DNA of 64,000 nt, from NCBI RefSeq assembly GCF_016744155.1, contig NZ_JADGEW010000004.1, positions 121,276 to 185,275 on the forward strand, in the 5' to 3' direction. Below the pieces are notes generated by a model. That model had not been told where the DNA came from. It saw nothing but the letters and a program-made list of their open reading frames with translations, and did not search any database. Source of the stretch: Amphritea sp. GTDB lineage: Bacteria; Pseudomonadota; Gammaproteobacteria; Pseudomonadales; Balneatricaceae. Positions 1 through 9,906 of this stretch are shown here, piece after piece. How positions within the stretch are numbered: position 1 is the stretch's first letter; every line of letters begins with the position of its first letter. Position numbers and translations under genes: made by a program.

Positions 1-1
1 T

Positions 2-598
2 ATGGGCCTGACTGGTCACCGTATGAATGCCGCTGATGCGCTCTATCTGGGTTTGGCTGATCGTTTTGTTGCGGCCAAGAAGTTACCAGAGGTGATTGAG
101 CGGTTGCAGGGTGAGAGCTGGCAGGGCGATGCATATGCGTCAGTCAATCGAGTGCTGCGTGTGATGGAGAGAGAATCTGCTGATCACATGGTGAGCCATT
201 CACCGGTCCAGAGTCATTATGAGCTGATCCAGAAAGTCACCGATCATGACACCCTCAAAGAGATTATCACCGCGATCCTCAGTCAAGAGAGCGATGATCG
301 GTGGTTTAAGGGTGCACAGAAAACGTTGAAGAACGGTAGCCCGATGGCGATCTATATGATCCATCAGCAGTGGCTACGCTCGCGTCATCTGTCACTGCGT
401 GAAGTGTTTCAGCATGAATTGGTATTGTCGGTACGTTCCTGTCAGGAGCGCGAGTTCTCTGAAGGTGTTCGTGCCTTACTAGTCGATAAAGACAACTGTC
501 CGGCGTGGACCTTTCCTTCATTAGGTGAGGTAGACGAATCCTACATAGAGAGCTTGTTTACGCCACCCTGGGATAAAAACCCTTTGGCGCATCTATAG
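2..598 (+). CDS. 3-hydroxyisobutyryl-CoA hydrolase, C-terminal part (partial)
   Basis: This is the 3' end of a gene that begins before the window; about 198 residues are visible. The protein belongs to the crotonase fold, ECH_2 subgroup (HIBCH). The run from the NAADALYLGLADRFV segment to the C-terminal helices with FxxELxLxxR and EGVRALLVDKD is typical of that subgroup. The enzyme hydrolyses 3-hydroxyisobutyryl-CoA to 3-hydroxyisobutyrate in valine breakdown. The next gene, 49 bp downstream on the same strand, oxidises exactly this product, which supports the call. A general enoyl-CoA hydratase is the alternative; the long C-terminal region and the neighbour argue against it. Confidence 0.82.
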   Translation: MGLTGHRMNAADALYLGLADRFVAAKKLPEVIERLQGESWQGDAYASVNRVLRVMERESADHMVSHSPVQSHYELIQKVTDHDTLKEIITAILSQESDDRWFKGAQKTLKNGSPMAIYMIHQQWLRSRHLSLREVFQHELVLSVRSCQEREFSEGVRALLVDKDNCPAWTFPSLGEVDESYIESLFTPPWDKNPLAHL

Positions 599-646
599 AT
601 TTTTCGGGGAGTTACCCCCGGCAGAATAAGAACAAAGGAAAAGAAA

Positions 647-1537
647 ATGGCTACTATTGGTTTTATTGGTTTAGGTAACATGGGCGGCCCGATGGCCATT
701 AATCTGGTTAAAGCCGGCCACAATGTTAAAGCGTTTGATCTTTCTCAGGCAGCAATGGATACCGTTGTAGCAGAGGGCGGTAACGCTGCAGCGTCTGCGG
801 CTGATGCAGTAACCGGAGCAGAGTTCGTTGTTTCAATGCTACCAGCGGGTAAGCACGTACAAGGTCTGTTTCAGACCGGCGATGCGCCACTGTTTGACCT
901 CGTATCTAAAGATGCTTTGATTATTGATTCCTCAACTATCGATGCAGCGACTGCCCAGAGCGTATCTGCGGCAGCTGCAGAGCGTGGCCTGAGCTTTATC
1001 GACGCACCGGTATCCGGTGGTGTGGGTGGCGCTGTAGCCGGTACTCTGGCATTCATGGTAGGTGCGACTGATGAGCAGTTTGCTAAAGCTAAACCTGTTC
1101 TGGATGTGATGGGTAAGAATATCTTCCACGCGGGTCAGAGTGGTGCGGGTCAGATTGCTAAAGCCTGCAACAACATGCTGCTGTCAATCCTGATGACGGG
1201 TACTTGTGAAGCTCTGAATATGGGCATGAAAAATGGTCTGGACCCTGCCGTGCTGTCTGAGATTATGAAGCAGAGCTCCGGTGGTAACTGGGCGCTCAAT
1301 GTCTACAACCCGGTGCCGGGTGTGATGGACGGCGTGCCATCTTCTAATGATTACCAGGGCGGCTTCCAGGTTGACCTGATGTATAAGGATCTGGGTTTGG
1401 CGATGGATCTGAGCCAGCAGAGTGCATCATCTGTTCCTATGGGTTCTGCAGCTCGTTCGTTGTTTAGTCTGCATAAGGCTAAAGGCAACGGTGGTCTGGA
1501 TTTCTCAAGTGTAATTAAACTGTATCAAGACCAGTAA
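647..1537 (+). CDS. mmsB: 3-hydroxyisobutyrate dehydrogenase
   Basis: The 296-residue cytosolic enzyme oxidises 3-hydroxyisobutyrate to methylmalonate semialdehyde with NAD+ in valine catabolism. The N-terminal Rossmann motif GLGNMGGPMA is at residues 8-17. The substrate-binding signature DAPVSGGVGGA starts near residue 119, and the catalytic lysine lies in GQIAKACNN (about K172). Length is normal for the beta-hydroxyacid dehydrogenase family. An AAAGGAAAAG ribosome site precedes the ATG. The gene follows the HIBCH gene and precedes prpE, so the three probably form one valine/propionate operon. Confidence 0.92.
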   Translation: MATIGFIGLGNMGGPMAINLVKAGHNVKAFDLSQAAMDTVVAEGGNAAASAADAVTGAEFVVSMLPAGKHVQGLFQTGDAPLFDLVSKDALIIDSSTIDAATAQSVSAAAAERGLSFIDAPVSGGVGGAVAGTLAFMVGATDEQFAKAKPVLDVMGKNIFHAGQSGAGQIAKACNNMLLSILMTGTCEALNMGMKNGLDPAVLSEIMKQSSGGNWALNVYNPVPGVMDGVPSSNDYQGGFQVDLMYKDLGLAMDLSQQSASSVPMGSAARSLFSLHKAKGNGGLDFSSVIKLYQDQ

Positions 1538-1617
1538 CAATAAACGTTTGAAGTACAACCACTGTCGGCCCGGATGGCCGGCAGCCTCCCTATATAATAA
1601 GAAACTGGAGTGCGGTA

Positions 1618-3513
1618 ATGGGATATAACGAGGACTACAAGGCTTCTATTGAAAATCCGGAAGCTTTTTGGGCAGAGCAGGCTGACAGTATTGCGTGGTA
1701 CAAAAAACCACAAAATATTCTCGAGAAAACAGAACATGGTAGCTACAAGTGGTACGCCGATGGTGAACTGAATAGCTGTTACCTGGCGCTGGATTATCAT
1801 GTTGAAAACGGTCGTGGCGATCAGGTTGCTCTGTATTACGATTCACCGGCTGCCGGTGGTATCAAAGAAGCGATCACTTATAGCGATCTGCTGGATCGTG
1901 TTAGTCGCTTTGCCGGTGCCTTGAAAGCTCAGGGTATTGAAAAAGGTGACCGTGTTGTTATCTATATGCCGATGATCCCGGAAGCGGCAGTGGCCATGCT
2001 CGCTTGTGCGCGTCTGGGTGCACCACACTCGGTGGTTTTCGGTGGTTTTGCGCCGAATGAATTGGCGATCCGTATCGACGATGCGACACCAAAACTGATT
2101 ATCACCGCATCCTGCGGTATCGAATTTGACAAGAAAATTGCCTATAAGCCACTGGTTGATAAGGCGATTGAGCTCTCTGCAAACAAGCCGGACCACACCA
2201 TCGTTGTACAGCGTCCTATGATCGAAGCTGAGATGACCGCACCGCGTGATCTTGACTGGAATGCGTGCCAGGAAGGTGTTGAACCAGCGGGTTGTACGCC
2301 GGTTAGAGGTGACGATCCACTCTATGTTCTGTATACCTCAGGTACCACGGGACAGCCTAAAGGCATCCAGCGTGATAACGGCGGCAATGCGGTTGCACTG
2401 AAGTATGCATTGCAGAATATTTACGGTATGCAGCCAGGTGATGTCTGGTGGGCAGCTTCAGATGTGGGCTGGGTTGTAGGTCACTCCCTGATTGTTTACG
2501 GACCTTTGATGGGTGGTTGCAGTGCAATCTTCTTTGAAGGTAAGCCGATCCGTAACCCGGATGCGGGTACTTTCTGGCGTATCGTCGAAGAATACGGTGT
2601 GAACGCCATGTTCTGTGCACCGACCGCATACCGCGCTGTGCGTAAAGAAGATCCTACCGGTGGTTTGTCTAAGAATTACGATCTGTCTAGCCTGCGTTCG
2701 ATCTTTGTTGCCGGTGAAAAACTAGATTCTTCAACATACAGCTGGCTGAGTGAACTGCTCGAAGTGCCAATCCTTGATCATTGGTGGCAGACCGAAACCG
2801 GTTGGCCGATGACTGCGCCATTGATGGGCTTACCAGATCCTTCTGACGTACGCCTGGGTTCTACCAATAAGCCTGTGCCTGGCTACGATATTCGCGTTGT
2901 TGATGGCGAAGGTAATGAAGTTGAAGCGAACGAAGCAGGCAATATTGTTGTTAAGCTGCCTATGCCGCCGGGTGTTGCCTGGACTATCTGGAATAATCCG
3001 GAGCGCTTCAACAGTTCATACCTGACTACTTTTGAAGGCTACTACCACACCGGTGACGGTGGTTTCATAGATGAGGATGGCTATGTCTTTATTACGGGTC
3101 GTACTGATGACGTAATCAATGTTTCCGGTCACCGTCTTTCTACCGGTGAGATGGAAGAGGTCGTTTCAGCGCACCCAGCTGTTGTTGAGTGTGCTGTTAT
3201 CGGTATGAACGATTCTATGAAAGGGCAGCTACCTGTTGGTCTGATTGTTCTTAAAGCCGGTGAAGAGATCGATGAGAAACAATTAGAAGCAGAAGTGGTG
3301 CAGATGGTTCGCGATCAGGTAGGTCCACTGGCCTGCTTCCGCCGAGCTGTGGTGGTTCAACGATTACCTAAGACCCGGTCCGGTAAAATCCTGCGTGCTA
3401 TTCTGCGGAAGATTGCTGCCAACGAAGAATACAAAATGCCTTCGACTATTGATGATGAAAGTATCCTCGGTGAGATCACTGATTTGATGGATCAGGCGGG
3501 CATGCTGAAATAG
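1618..3513 (+). CDS. prpE: propionate--CoA ligase (propionyl-CoA synthetase)
   Basis: This 631-residue acyl-adenylate-forming enzyme activates propionate to propionyl-CoA using ATP. The AMP-binding loop YTSGTTGQPKG is near residues 239-249, the WWQTETGWP motif follows in the middle of the protein, and the C-terminal KTRSGK carries the acetylatable lysine (about K590). The N-terminal FWAEQADSIAWY, the ASDVGWVVGHS block and the overall length match PrpE better than acetyl-CoA synthetase. It lies 80 bp after mmsB and has a GGAG ribosome site. Valine breakdown yields propionyl-CoA, so the context fits. Related short-chain acids are possible substrates. Confidence 0.87.
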   Translation: MGYNEDYKASIENPEAFWAEQADSIAWYKKPQNILEKTEHGSYKWYADGELNSCYLALDYHVENGRGDQVALYYDSPAAGGIKEAITYSDLLDRVSRFAGALKAQGIEKGDRVVIYMPMIPEAAVAMLACARLGAPHSVVFGGFAPNELAIRIDDATPKLIITASCGIEFDKKIAYKPLVDKAIELSANKPDHTIVVQRPMIEAEMTAPRDLDWNACQEGVEPAGCTPVRGDDPLYVLYTSGTTGQPKGIQRDNGGNAVALKYALQNIYGMQPGDVWWAASDVGWVVGHSLIVYGPLMGGCSAIFFEGKPIRNPDAGTFWRIVEEYGVNAMFCAPTAYRAVRKEDPTGGLSKNYDLSSLRSIFVAGEKLDSSTYSWLSELLEVPILDHWWQTETGWPMTAPLMGLPDPSDVRLGSTNKPVPGYDIRVVDGEGNEVEANEAGNIVVKLPMPPGVAWTIWNNPERFNSSYLTTFEGYYHTGDGGFIDEDGYVFITGRTDDVINVSGHRLSTGEMEEVVSAHPAVVECAVIGMNDSMKGQLPVGLIVLKAGEEIDEKQLEAEVVQMVRDQVGPLACFRRAVVVQRLPKTRSGKILRAILRKIAANEEYKMPSTIDDESILGEITDLMDQAGMLK

Positions 3514-3615
3514 ATTTGACCTGATCTGAATTTAATAAATCGGTTAAAGTTGATTCAAAATAGTTACATGAGATGTGCAGCATAGAGGTTATGTTGCGCA
3601 GCTCAGGAGTAAAAA

Positions 3616-4377
3616 ATGCAGATTAAAGATAGTGTGTTTGTGATTACCGGTGGTGGTCAGGGGCTTGGTCGGGCGATGGCTGAAAATCTGGCATCCCAGG
3701 GTGCTGTATTAGCACTCTTAGACCTGAACCAGGAAAAGTTGATTGAAGCTTGTGCGGCCTGTGAAGCGGTTGGCGGTAAAGCCCATAGTTATGTCTGTAA
3801 TATTACCGATGAGTCTTCAGTTGAAGCGACCTTTGCTGACATTAAGAATGATTGTGGTCAGATTAATGGTTTGATTAACAACGCCGGCCTTATGCGTGAT
3901 GGCATGCTAATCAAAGTTAAAGATGGCGAGCTGAAAGGCAAAATGGGGCTGGATCAGTTTCAGTCTGTTGTCGATGTGAATATGACAGGTACTTTCCTTT
4001 GTGGTCGTGAGGCTGCGGCTATCATGGCGGTGCAGGGTACAGGGGGAGTGATTATTAATGTCTCTTCTGTTTCCCGGGCTGGAAATATGGGGCAGACCAA
4101 CTATTCTGCAACTAAATCTGCGGTGGCCACGATGGTGGTGAGCTGGGCTGGCGAGCTTGCTCGTCATGGTATCCGTACTGGTGGTATTGCGCCGGGTGTT
4201 ATCGCCACCGAGATGACCGCTCAGATGAAGCCTGAAGCTGTGGATCGGATGGTTCAGGCAGTACCGCTGAGACGCCTTGGTGAGGTTGAAGAGATGGCTC
4301 ATACCCTGAAATATATTATTGAAAATGAGTTCTTTACCGGCCGTATCGTTGAAATGGATGGCGGTCTTAGAATCTGA
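3616..4377 (+). CDS. SDR-family oxidoreductase (FabG-like)
   Basis: A 253-residue classical short-chain dehydrogenase. The cofactor motif TGGGQGLG is at residues 11-18, NNAG at about 88-91, and the catalytic tetrad includes the serine of NVSSVS and the Y163-x3-K167 pair in NYSATKS. The acidic residue after beta-2 (LLDLN) suggests NAD(H) preference. It starts behind a perfect AGGAG site and follows prpE by about 100 bp, with a terminator downstream. It could be a 3-hydroxyacyl-CoA dehydrogenase acting with the MaoC protein next door. The exact substrate cannot be read from sequence. Confidence 0.85.
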   Translation: MQIKDSVFVITGGGQGLGRAMAENLASQGAVLALLDLNQEKLIEACAACEAVGGKAHSYVCNITDESSVEATFADIKNDCGQINGLINNAGLMRDGMLIKVKDGELKGKMGLDQFQSVVDVNMTGTFLCGREAAAIMAVQGTGGVIINVSSVSRAGNMGQTNYSATKSAVATMVVSWAGELARHGIRTGGIAPGVIATEMTAQMKPEAVDRMVQAVPLRRLGEVEEMAHTLKYIIENEFFTGRIVEMDGGLRI

Positions 4378-4446
4378 TTAAGCGGCTAAAGCTCAGATTT
4401 TTCACCTTTTATGAATAGTGCTGGTGCTTGAAAAAAGTACCGTTTA

Positions 4447-4471
4447 GGGGAAGCTTGCTTCCCCTTTTTTT
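4447..4471 (+). terminator. Rho-independent terminator after the SDR gene
   Basis: The stem GGGGAAGC/GCTTCCCC is followed by a run of seven Ts. It ends the prpE-SDR transcription unit and separates it from the MaoC gene. Confidence 0.85.
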
Positions 4472-4527
4472 GCGTTTGTAGCATTGAAGTAATGTTGCAC
4501 GGAAAGAGAAATTAAAGCGGAGAAAAT

Positions 4528-4977
4528 ATGCCGATGGACAGATATTTCGATGATTTTTCAGTAGGCGAGGTTATTAAGGGTCGCAGTGCGACACTGACAG
4601 AGGCGCAGATAATTGATTTTGCCTTAACATATGATCCTCAGAGTTTTCATATCGATGTTAATGCTGCAGCAGAAAGTCATTTTGGCGGTTTAATCGCTAG
4701 TGGTTTTCAGACAATGGGCCTCTGCTTTCGTTTGATTGTTCAGTTGGGTGTTTTTGAAGCTTGTTCGCTGGGTGGGCCCGGGATAGATGAAGTCCGATTT
4801 CTGGCGCCGGTTCGACCAGGGGATACGCTTAGTTCAGAGATGGAAATCATTGAGCATAAAGCCTCTGCGTCAAAATCTGATCTGGGTGTTATCCGTTATT
4901 ATGTTCGGGGTACTAACCAGCATGGAGATCAGGTGCTCAGCTTTATCGTGACGCATATGCTTAAGCGGCGGGTTTAA
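4528..4977 (+). CDS. MaoC-like hotdog-fold acyl-CoA hydratase
   Basis: A 149-residue single hotdog-domain protein of the MaoC family. The early FDDFSVGEVIKG opening, the DPQSFHID catalytic-type segment (Asp/His around residues 36-42) and the GLIASGFQTM helix are characteristic of these enoyl-CoA hydratases. It probably hydrates a trans-2-enoyl-CoA in acid catabolism or PHA metabolism. A GCGGAGAAAAT site precedes the ATG. A strong terminator separates it from the SDR gene, so it has its own promoter or depends on read-through. It is convergent with the radical SAM gene. Confidence 0.8.
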   Translation: MPMDRYFDDFSVGEVIKGRSATLTEAQIIDFALTYDPQSFHIDVNAAAESHFGGLIASGFQTMGLCFRLIVQLGVFEACSLGGPGIDEVRFLAPVRPGDTLSSEMEIIEHKASASKSDLGVIRYYVRGTNQHGDQVLSFIVTHMLKRRV

Positions 4978-5083
4978 AAAGCCTCGCTGTATTCTGTTTT
5001 TCGAACAATCAAAACGAAGATTCGGTTTCGCAGAGTGATGCCTTGTTAATTTGCCTTTTCGTACAAGGTTCAACGTCAGCTTT

Positions 5084-6085
5084 TTATAGATTCAAACGCG
5101 TAATCAACGGTGTGTCGCTACCTGTAAATGCTTGAAATGCGGCACCCTGTGGCAGATCTCTGTGGGCGAGTTCCAGATAGATGGCGTTGAGCACTTTCCA
5201 TTTATATTCCGTCCAGCCCGGGGCTAACAACAGTGCTCTATTTGCCGTACCGGTTAAACGGTGAAAAACAAGTTCAGGCGGGGCTTTAGCCACGATGTCG
5301 GCGACCACCTGAACATACTCATTCAGAGTCATGGGTGTCACTTCACCCCGTTTCCATTCCCGAGCCATCTGCGTTCCTCTGACGATATGCAGTGGATGTA
5401 ACTTTATCCCGGTAGTACCCAAATCAACTACCCGTCGGGCAGAATCTGCGGTGGCATTAATAGATTCCCCGGGTAATCCGGCAATCAGATGAGTACAGTA
5501 TTGCAGCTCGCGCAGTTGTATTCGCTGTATAGCATCGACATACTCGCCAAAGCCATGGCCACGGTTGACCCGTCGCAAAACCTCATCTGATGTGGATTGC
5601 AGTCCCAGTTCCAGCCATACCTCAAAACCTTTGTCGCGGTAGCTAGCTAGCAGATCCAGAACACCGTCAGGCACGCAATCGGGGCGGGTGCCAATCGATA
5701 GACCTATCACATCCGGAATAGCCAGTGCTTGATCGTACAGCGTCTTTAGGGCGCTAACTTCAGCATAAGTATTGGTATAGGCCTGGAAGTAGGCAAGGTA
5801 TTTTCTGGCTCCGGTGCGTTTACGGATAACCTGTTTTCCGGCGGCGACTTGCTCGCAAACTTGCGGTGCTTCTTTGGCATTGGGGCTGAAGGATGAGTTA
5901 TTACAAAAAGTACAGCCGCCGATTCCTTTAGTACCATCCCGGTTGGGGCAGGTGAAAGCGGCATTGATCGATACCTTATGGACTTTCTGCCCATAACGCT
6001 GATACATCGCGTGGCCAAAAGTGTTGATGTAGCGGGTGAGGTTCATATCCGCCTTATGTCTGTTTTGCCCGGTATTAAACAACAT
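5084..6085 (-). CDS. TIGR01212-family radical SAM protein (YhcC-like)
   Basis: A 333-residue radical SAM protein. The Cys cluster that binds the 4Fe-4S centre lies in CPNRDGTKGIGGCTFCNN near residues 47-64, which is the spacing seen in YhcC/TIGR01212 proteins and Elp3-like relatives. Later blocks (GTRPDC, ELGLQS, HLIAGLPGE, KLHPLHIVRGT) fit the same family. The molecular function of the family is not settled. I chose the first ATG because AGGAG lies just before it; an in-frame ATG at 6046 with AAGGCGG before it is a second candidate. The start overlaps the preceding small gene by 11 bp, suggesting coupled translation. Confidence 0.86.
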   Translation of the reverse strand: MLFNTGQNRHKADMNLTRYINTFGHAMYQRYGQKVHKVSINAAFTCPNRDGTKGIGGCTFCNNSSFSPNAKEAPQVCEQVAAGKQVIRKRTGARKYLAYFQAYTNTYAEVSALKTLYDQALAIPDVIGLSIGTRPDCVPDGVLDLLASYRDKGFEVWLELGLQSTSDEVLRRVNRGHGFGEYVDAIQRIQLRELQYCTHLIAGLPGESINATADSARRVVDLGTTGIKLHPLHIVRGTQMAREWKRGEVTPMTLNEYVQVVADIVAKAPPELVFHRLTGTANRALLLAPGWTEYKWKVLNAIYLELAHRDLPQGAAFQAFTGSDTPLITRLNL

Positions 6086-6353
6086 TCAGCTCCTGTTGAC
6101 GGAACTGTGCATTCCGTACTTCTGCAATACCTCGGTAAATATCGAATTCCACATCCCCAATACCGTTTGTTGCGTTGGCATTAAAAGCGTTGATGTAAAT
6201 CTCTTCATTCTGCGAATTGAGGGGGAGAGAAAGTGCGCCAATGTATTCGCTCAGTTCTGGCAGGGTGTTGTGCTTATTTACCAGATAACTTAATTCGTCG
6301 GTATAGGTACGAGTGCTTCCGCTGATCTCTTTGGGGGTGTTGGGACGTTGCAT
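6075..6353 (-). CDS. hypothetical 92-residue protein coupled to the radical SAM gene
   Basis: I do not recognise the family. The frame encodes a mostly polar protein with a Tyr/Asn-rich C-terminal half and no signal peptide or membrane segment. The frame continues upstream to a TTG at 6377, but ATG 6353 has GGAAG five bases before it and is preferred. Its last codons contain the AGGAG ribosome site of the downstream radical SAM gene, and the two overlap by 11 bp. That layout supports a real translated gene. Function is unknown; a partner role with the radical SAM protein is only suggested by the coupling. Confidence 0.5.
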   Translation of the reverse strand: MQRPNTPKEISGSTRTYTDELSYLVNKHNTLPELSEYIGALSLPLNSQNEEIYINAFNANATNGIGDVEFDIYRGIAEVRNAQFRQQELNVV

Positions 6354-6830
6354 TAAGTCTTCCGGAAAGGCTAACAAGTCGAAAGCTGAACTCTAGCATT
6401 GCTCTCTCGAAATAAAGGTGATGGATATCAAAGTGATGCGATTATTTCTCGTCCTTAGATAGAGCAAAGGGTACGTAAGGTCTTTTGAACAACAAAATTT
6501 AGGGACTATAGTTCCATTTTATAATGCCAAATCTTACGAGGTTATTGCGTCTGACCTGTATGTTTCGGAGGGGCTTTGTGGTGAGATTCAACATCAGGCA
6601 GGAAGGAAAGGCTTCAAGGTAATGGCTGCGATTATCAGGGATGAAGAAGCGTCAATTACCTTCTTTCTTCCAGTATGTCTTATTCCAACTACAGCTCTTT
6701 TTGTCCCAAATTGCTGTATTAAAACGTCAAAATCGGGTATCTTAACGTGCTGTTTTTCGTAACAAATTCAGTGCGTGGTCTATGCCTGTAGTAATGGATA
6801 GAGCGTACGACAAGAGATAGTGGATAGAGA
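6354..6830. other. 477-bp intergenic region with a broken open frame
   Basis: No complete gene is evident. On the plus strand a frame starts with ATG at 6421, meets TAG at 6460-6462, and is then open for about 100 codons to a TAA near 6763. The open part has ordinary codon use but no start codon with a ribosome site. It may be a gene remnant or chance. The fabV promoter must lie in the last 100 bp; I could not pick it with confidence. Confidence 0.4.
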
Positions 6831-8024
6831 ATGATTATTAAACCGAAGATTCGTGGCTTTATCTGTACAACAACTCATCCAATGGGTTGTGAGCGCAATA
6901 TTCAGGAACAGATCGATTACACCAAAGCACAGGGGCCGTTAAAAAATGGGCCTAAGCGCGTATTGGTAATTGGCTCTTCTAGCGGATACGGGATGTCGTC
7001 ACGTATCTCTGCTGCATTTGGTTGTGGTGCTGCCACAATTGGTGTGTTTTTTGAAAAACCTGCTACTGAGCGTAAAACCGGTACCGCAGGCTGGTATAAC
7101 GCAGCCTCGTTTGAGCAAAAAGCTCATGAAGCTGGTCTGTACGCTAAAAGCCTGAACGGTGATGCATTCTCCAATGAAGCTAAGCAAAAGACCATTGATC
7201 TGATTAAAGAAGATCTGGGTCAGATCGATATGGTTGTCTATTCACTGGCCTCTCCAGTACGCAAATTGCCTGAAACCGGTGAAGTGATTCGCTCCTGTCT
7301 GAAGCCTATCGGAGAAACCTACCGTTCTACTGCGATCGATACCAATAAAGATCTGATCATTGAAGCGGAAGTTGAGCCAGCAACAGAAGAAGAAATCGTC
7401 GATACCGTAACCGTAATGGGCGGCGAAGATTGGGAGCTCTGGATCGCTGCGTTGGATGAAGCTGGTGTGTTGGCTGAAGGTTGCAAGACGGTTGCTTATA
7501 GTTATATTGGTACCGATATTACCTGGCCTATCTACTGGGATGGTGCACTGGGGCATGCTAAAAAAGATGTTGACCGTGCAGCGTCTGTATTGAATAGCAA
7601 GTTGGCTGCGAAGGGCGGTAGCGCTAATGTAGCGGTATTGAAGTCGGTTGTAACTCAGGCAAGCTCTGCTATTCCTGTTATGCCTCTGTATCTGTCGATG
7701 GTTTTCAAAATCATGCGCGCAGAGGGTGTGCATGAAGGTTGTATGGAACAGGTCTTCCGTTTGTTTAATACAGGCATTACCGGTGATACCGGAAAGGTAG
7801 ATGACGATAATCGCCTGCGTATGGATGATTGGGAATTGCGAGATGATATTCAGCAGAAATGTCGCGAGCTCTGGCCAACCATCACTACTGAGAACCTATT
7901 CGAGAAAACAGATTATCAGTTTTATAAGGATGAGTTTCTGAAGTTGTTTGGCTTCGGTATAGATGGAGTAGATTACGAAGCAGATATCAGCCCGTTGGTT
8001 GAGTTTGACGTGATTGATATCTAA
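6831..8024 (+). CDS. fabV: enoyl-ACP/trans-2-enoyl-CoA reductase FabV
   Basis: A 397-residue enoyl reductase of the FabV type that completes each fatty-acid elongation cycle by reducing the enoyl thioester with NADH. The dinucleotide-binding segment [11 protein letters not shown] is at residues 44-54. The catalytic Tyr-x8-Lys pair (Y235 and K244, in [11 protein letters not shown]) sits at the same numbering as in characterised FabV proteins, and length is typical. The gene is monocistronic with a terminator 20 bp downstream. FabV enzymes are known to be poorly inhibited by triclosan, in contrast to FabI. Confidence 0.95.
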   Translation: MIIKPKIRGFICTTTHPMGCERNIQEQIDYTKAQGPLKNGPKRVLVIGSSSGYGMSSRISAAFGCGAATIGVFFEKPATERKTGTAGWYNAASFEQKAHEAGLYAKSLNGDAFSNEAKQKTIDLIKEDLGQIDMVVYSLASPVRKLPETGEVIRSCLKPIGETYRSTAIDTNKDLIIEAEVEPATEEEIVDTVTVMGGEDWELWIAALDEAGVLAEGCKTVAYSYIGTDITWPIYWDGALGHAKKDVDRAASVLNSKLAAKGGSANVAVLKSVVTQASSAIPVMPLYLSMVFKIMRAEGVHEGCMEQVFRLFNTGITGDTGKVDDDNRLRMDDWELRDDIQQKCRELWPTITTENLFEKTDYQFYKDEFLKLFGFGIDGVDYEADISPLVEFDVIDI

Positions 8025-8044
8025 TCTTTGAGTCTTTGATAATA

Positions 8045-8066
8045 AGCGGCTTCGGCCGCTTTTTTT
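8045..8066 (+). terminator. Rho-independent terminator after fabV
   Basis: The stem AGCGGC-TTCG-GCCGCT is followed by a T run. The TTCG tetraloop is typical of strong intrinsic terminators. Confidence 0.9.
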
Positions 8067-8194
8067 ATACCCATTAAAACTCAATTAATGATAAATGGCA
8101 GATTACCTCGAAATGGTGAGTTAGGCTTTGATTTATAAAGACAATATGTGTGTAATAGAATAAATCTACCTCTACCGGCTGGAGACTTCATCTA

Positions 8195-9862
8195 ATGGCT
8201 CTATCAATCAGCAAACGACTTTCCATTATAAGTACTGCGCCTGTTATCTTATTGGCCGTTATCCTATTTACACTGACATATTTTCAAAGTAATAAGCTCA
8301 GTAATGAAGAGCATGCTCTGACAACAACACATTTTCTTGAAATGAAACACGCTGAACTGAAACTGTTAAATGAGATGGCTTACAACTCTATTCGACATAT
8401 TTATGAGTCGGGTGGGTCGTTAGAAGATGCCTTGCCTACCCTGCGGGATTTAAAGTTTGGCGATAGTGGCTACTTTTTTGGTTATAGCGATAAAGGCGAT
8501 CGAGTCTTTATGGGTAATATCGATAAAGGCATAGGAAAGAACTACTGGAATCTGCAAGATTCTAATGGTGTATACATTCTTCGTGAGCTTATAAAGGCCG
8601 GCAAGCAGGGTGGCGGTATTGTTAGTTATCATTTTCCTAAACCCAATCAGCAGATGCCTGAAGAGAAGCTTTCCTATGCGATCTATCTGGATCGATGGAA
8701 TTTGATGGTAGGAGCAGGTTTTTATCTGGATGATATGAACGTAGTTCTTGACGAAATGGACGCAGCGTCTGCGGATAGTCTTGATACGTTGATGTTCTAT
8801 TTTGCAATTGCCAGCCTGGTTCTTCTGTTATTGGTTATTGTCTTCAGTACGATGGTTAAACGCTCAGTCATGTCACCGTTGCTGAGCATTTCTGAGTCGA
8901 TGAAAGGACTCGCTTCCGGTCAAGGTGATCTGACTTCCAGACTTGATGTTACAGGGGATCATGAACTAGCAGAGATGGCCCATCGCTTTAATCAGTTTTT
9001 AGAAACCTTGCAGCAGATGATTGGAGAAGTTGTTTCGGTCTCTGACAGTGTGACGCAGCGCTCGGCCTCAATAAATAAGAGAACTTCACAGGTCGGTGAG
9101 CAGCAACAGAAGCTGCAGATTCAAATAGAGCATTCTGCTTCTGCTATGTCTCAGATGTCGGCCACCGCAGTGGACATCGCTCATAATACTGCTGTTACAG
9201 CAACCTCAACTAATGAGTCACGGGAAAATATTGGCCAGGCAGGGGCGAGCGTTAATGAACTGACCTCTGCAGTTAAAACGTTGGCGGAAGATGTGTCTGG
9301 TTCAAACCGAGCTATTTCTACACTGGAGGTTAATGTTCAGGATATTATCTCGGTTGTTAGTGTGATTCAGGAAATAGCCGAGCAGACAAACTTGCTGGCT
9401 TTGAATGCTGCTATAGAGGCAGCCCGGGCGGGAGAGCAAGGTCGTGGTTTTGCGGTTGTTGCCGATGAAGTACGTACGCTGGCGACCCGTACGCAGGCAA
9501 GTACATTGCAGGTACATGAGAGTATCGAACAGCTTAAAAAAGCTTCAGGTGAAGCTGTTAAAAGTATGCAGCATAGTTTTCAGCAGACCGACGTGGCTGT
9601 TAATCAGTCTGAGAAGGGTATGGCTGAGCTGACAAAAGTTGTTGAGCATATGAATCAGATTCAGGATATGTCTGTTGTGATAGCCACTGCAGCGGAAGAA
9701 CAGAGTCAGGTGTGCGACAACTTAAATCAGACCGTTACTGAGATTGCCGGACACTCTGAAATGTCTTCCCAGATAGCCGGAGAAAATAAAATTGAAATCG
9801 AGAAGTTAACTGAAGATGCTAATAAATTACATCAGCTAGTTGGGCGTTTTCGGATAAATTGA
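8195..9862 (+). CDS. methyl-accepting chemotaxis protein with sCache sensor domain
   Basis: A 555-residue transmembrane chemoreceptor. TM1 is at about residues 8-28 and a periplasmic single-Cache domain spans about 35-190 ([11 protein letters not shown] and [12 protein letters not shown] are Cache_2 hallmarks). TM2 is at about 201-222, HAMP follows to about 275, and a long cytoplasmic coiled coil has the signalling tip at about 393-413 ([21 protein letters not shown] region). Cache_2 receptors often sense small carboxylates, but the ligand cannot be deduced here. There is no CheR-binding pentapeptide at the C-terminus. The gene is monocistronic. Confidence 0.92.
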   Translation: MALSISKRLSIISTAPVILLAVILFTLTYFQSNKLSNEEHALTTTHFLEMKHAELKLLNEMAYNSIRHIYESGGSLEDALPTLRDLKFGDSGYFFGYSDKGDRVFMGNIDKGIGKNYWNLQDSNGVYILRELIKAGKQGGGIVSYHFPKPNQQMPEEKLSYAIYLDRWNLMVGAGFYLDDMNVVLDEMDAASADSLDTLMFYFAIASLVLLLLVIVFSTMVKRSVMSPLLSISESMKGLASGQGDLTSRLDVTGDHELAEMAHRFNQFLETLQQMIGEVVSVSDSVTQRSASINKRTSQVGEQQQKLQIQIEHSASAMSQMSATAVDIAHNTAVTATSTNESRENIGQAGASVNELTSAVKTLAEDVSGSNRAISTLEVNVQDIISVVSVIQEIAEQTNLLALNAAIEAARAGEQGRGFAVVADEVRTLATRTQASTLQVHESIEQLKKASGEAVKSMQHSFQQTDVAVNQSEKGMAELTKVVEHMNQIQDMSVVIATAAEEQSQVCDNLNQTVTEIAGHSEMSSQIAGENKIEIEKLTEDANKLHQLVGRFRIN

Positions 9863-9883
9863 TAATCTTTTCTTTAACTTTAA

Positions 9884-9906
9884 AAGGGCCTTAGGGCTCT
9901 TTTTTT
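9884..9906 (+). terminator. terminator after the chemoreceptor gene
   Basis: The short stem AAAGGGCC/GGGCTCTTT (one G-T pair) runs into a T-rich tract. Confidence 0.7.

Noticed and set aside
7242..7733. A 163-codon minus-strand frame inside fabV
   Set aside because: It is a shadow frame of fabV; the product is rich in His, Arg and Asn with no domain.
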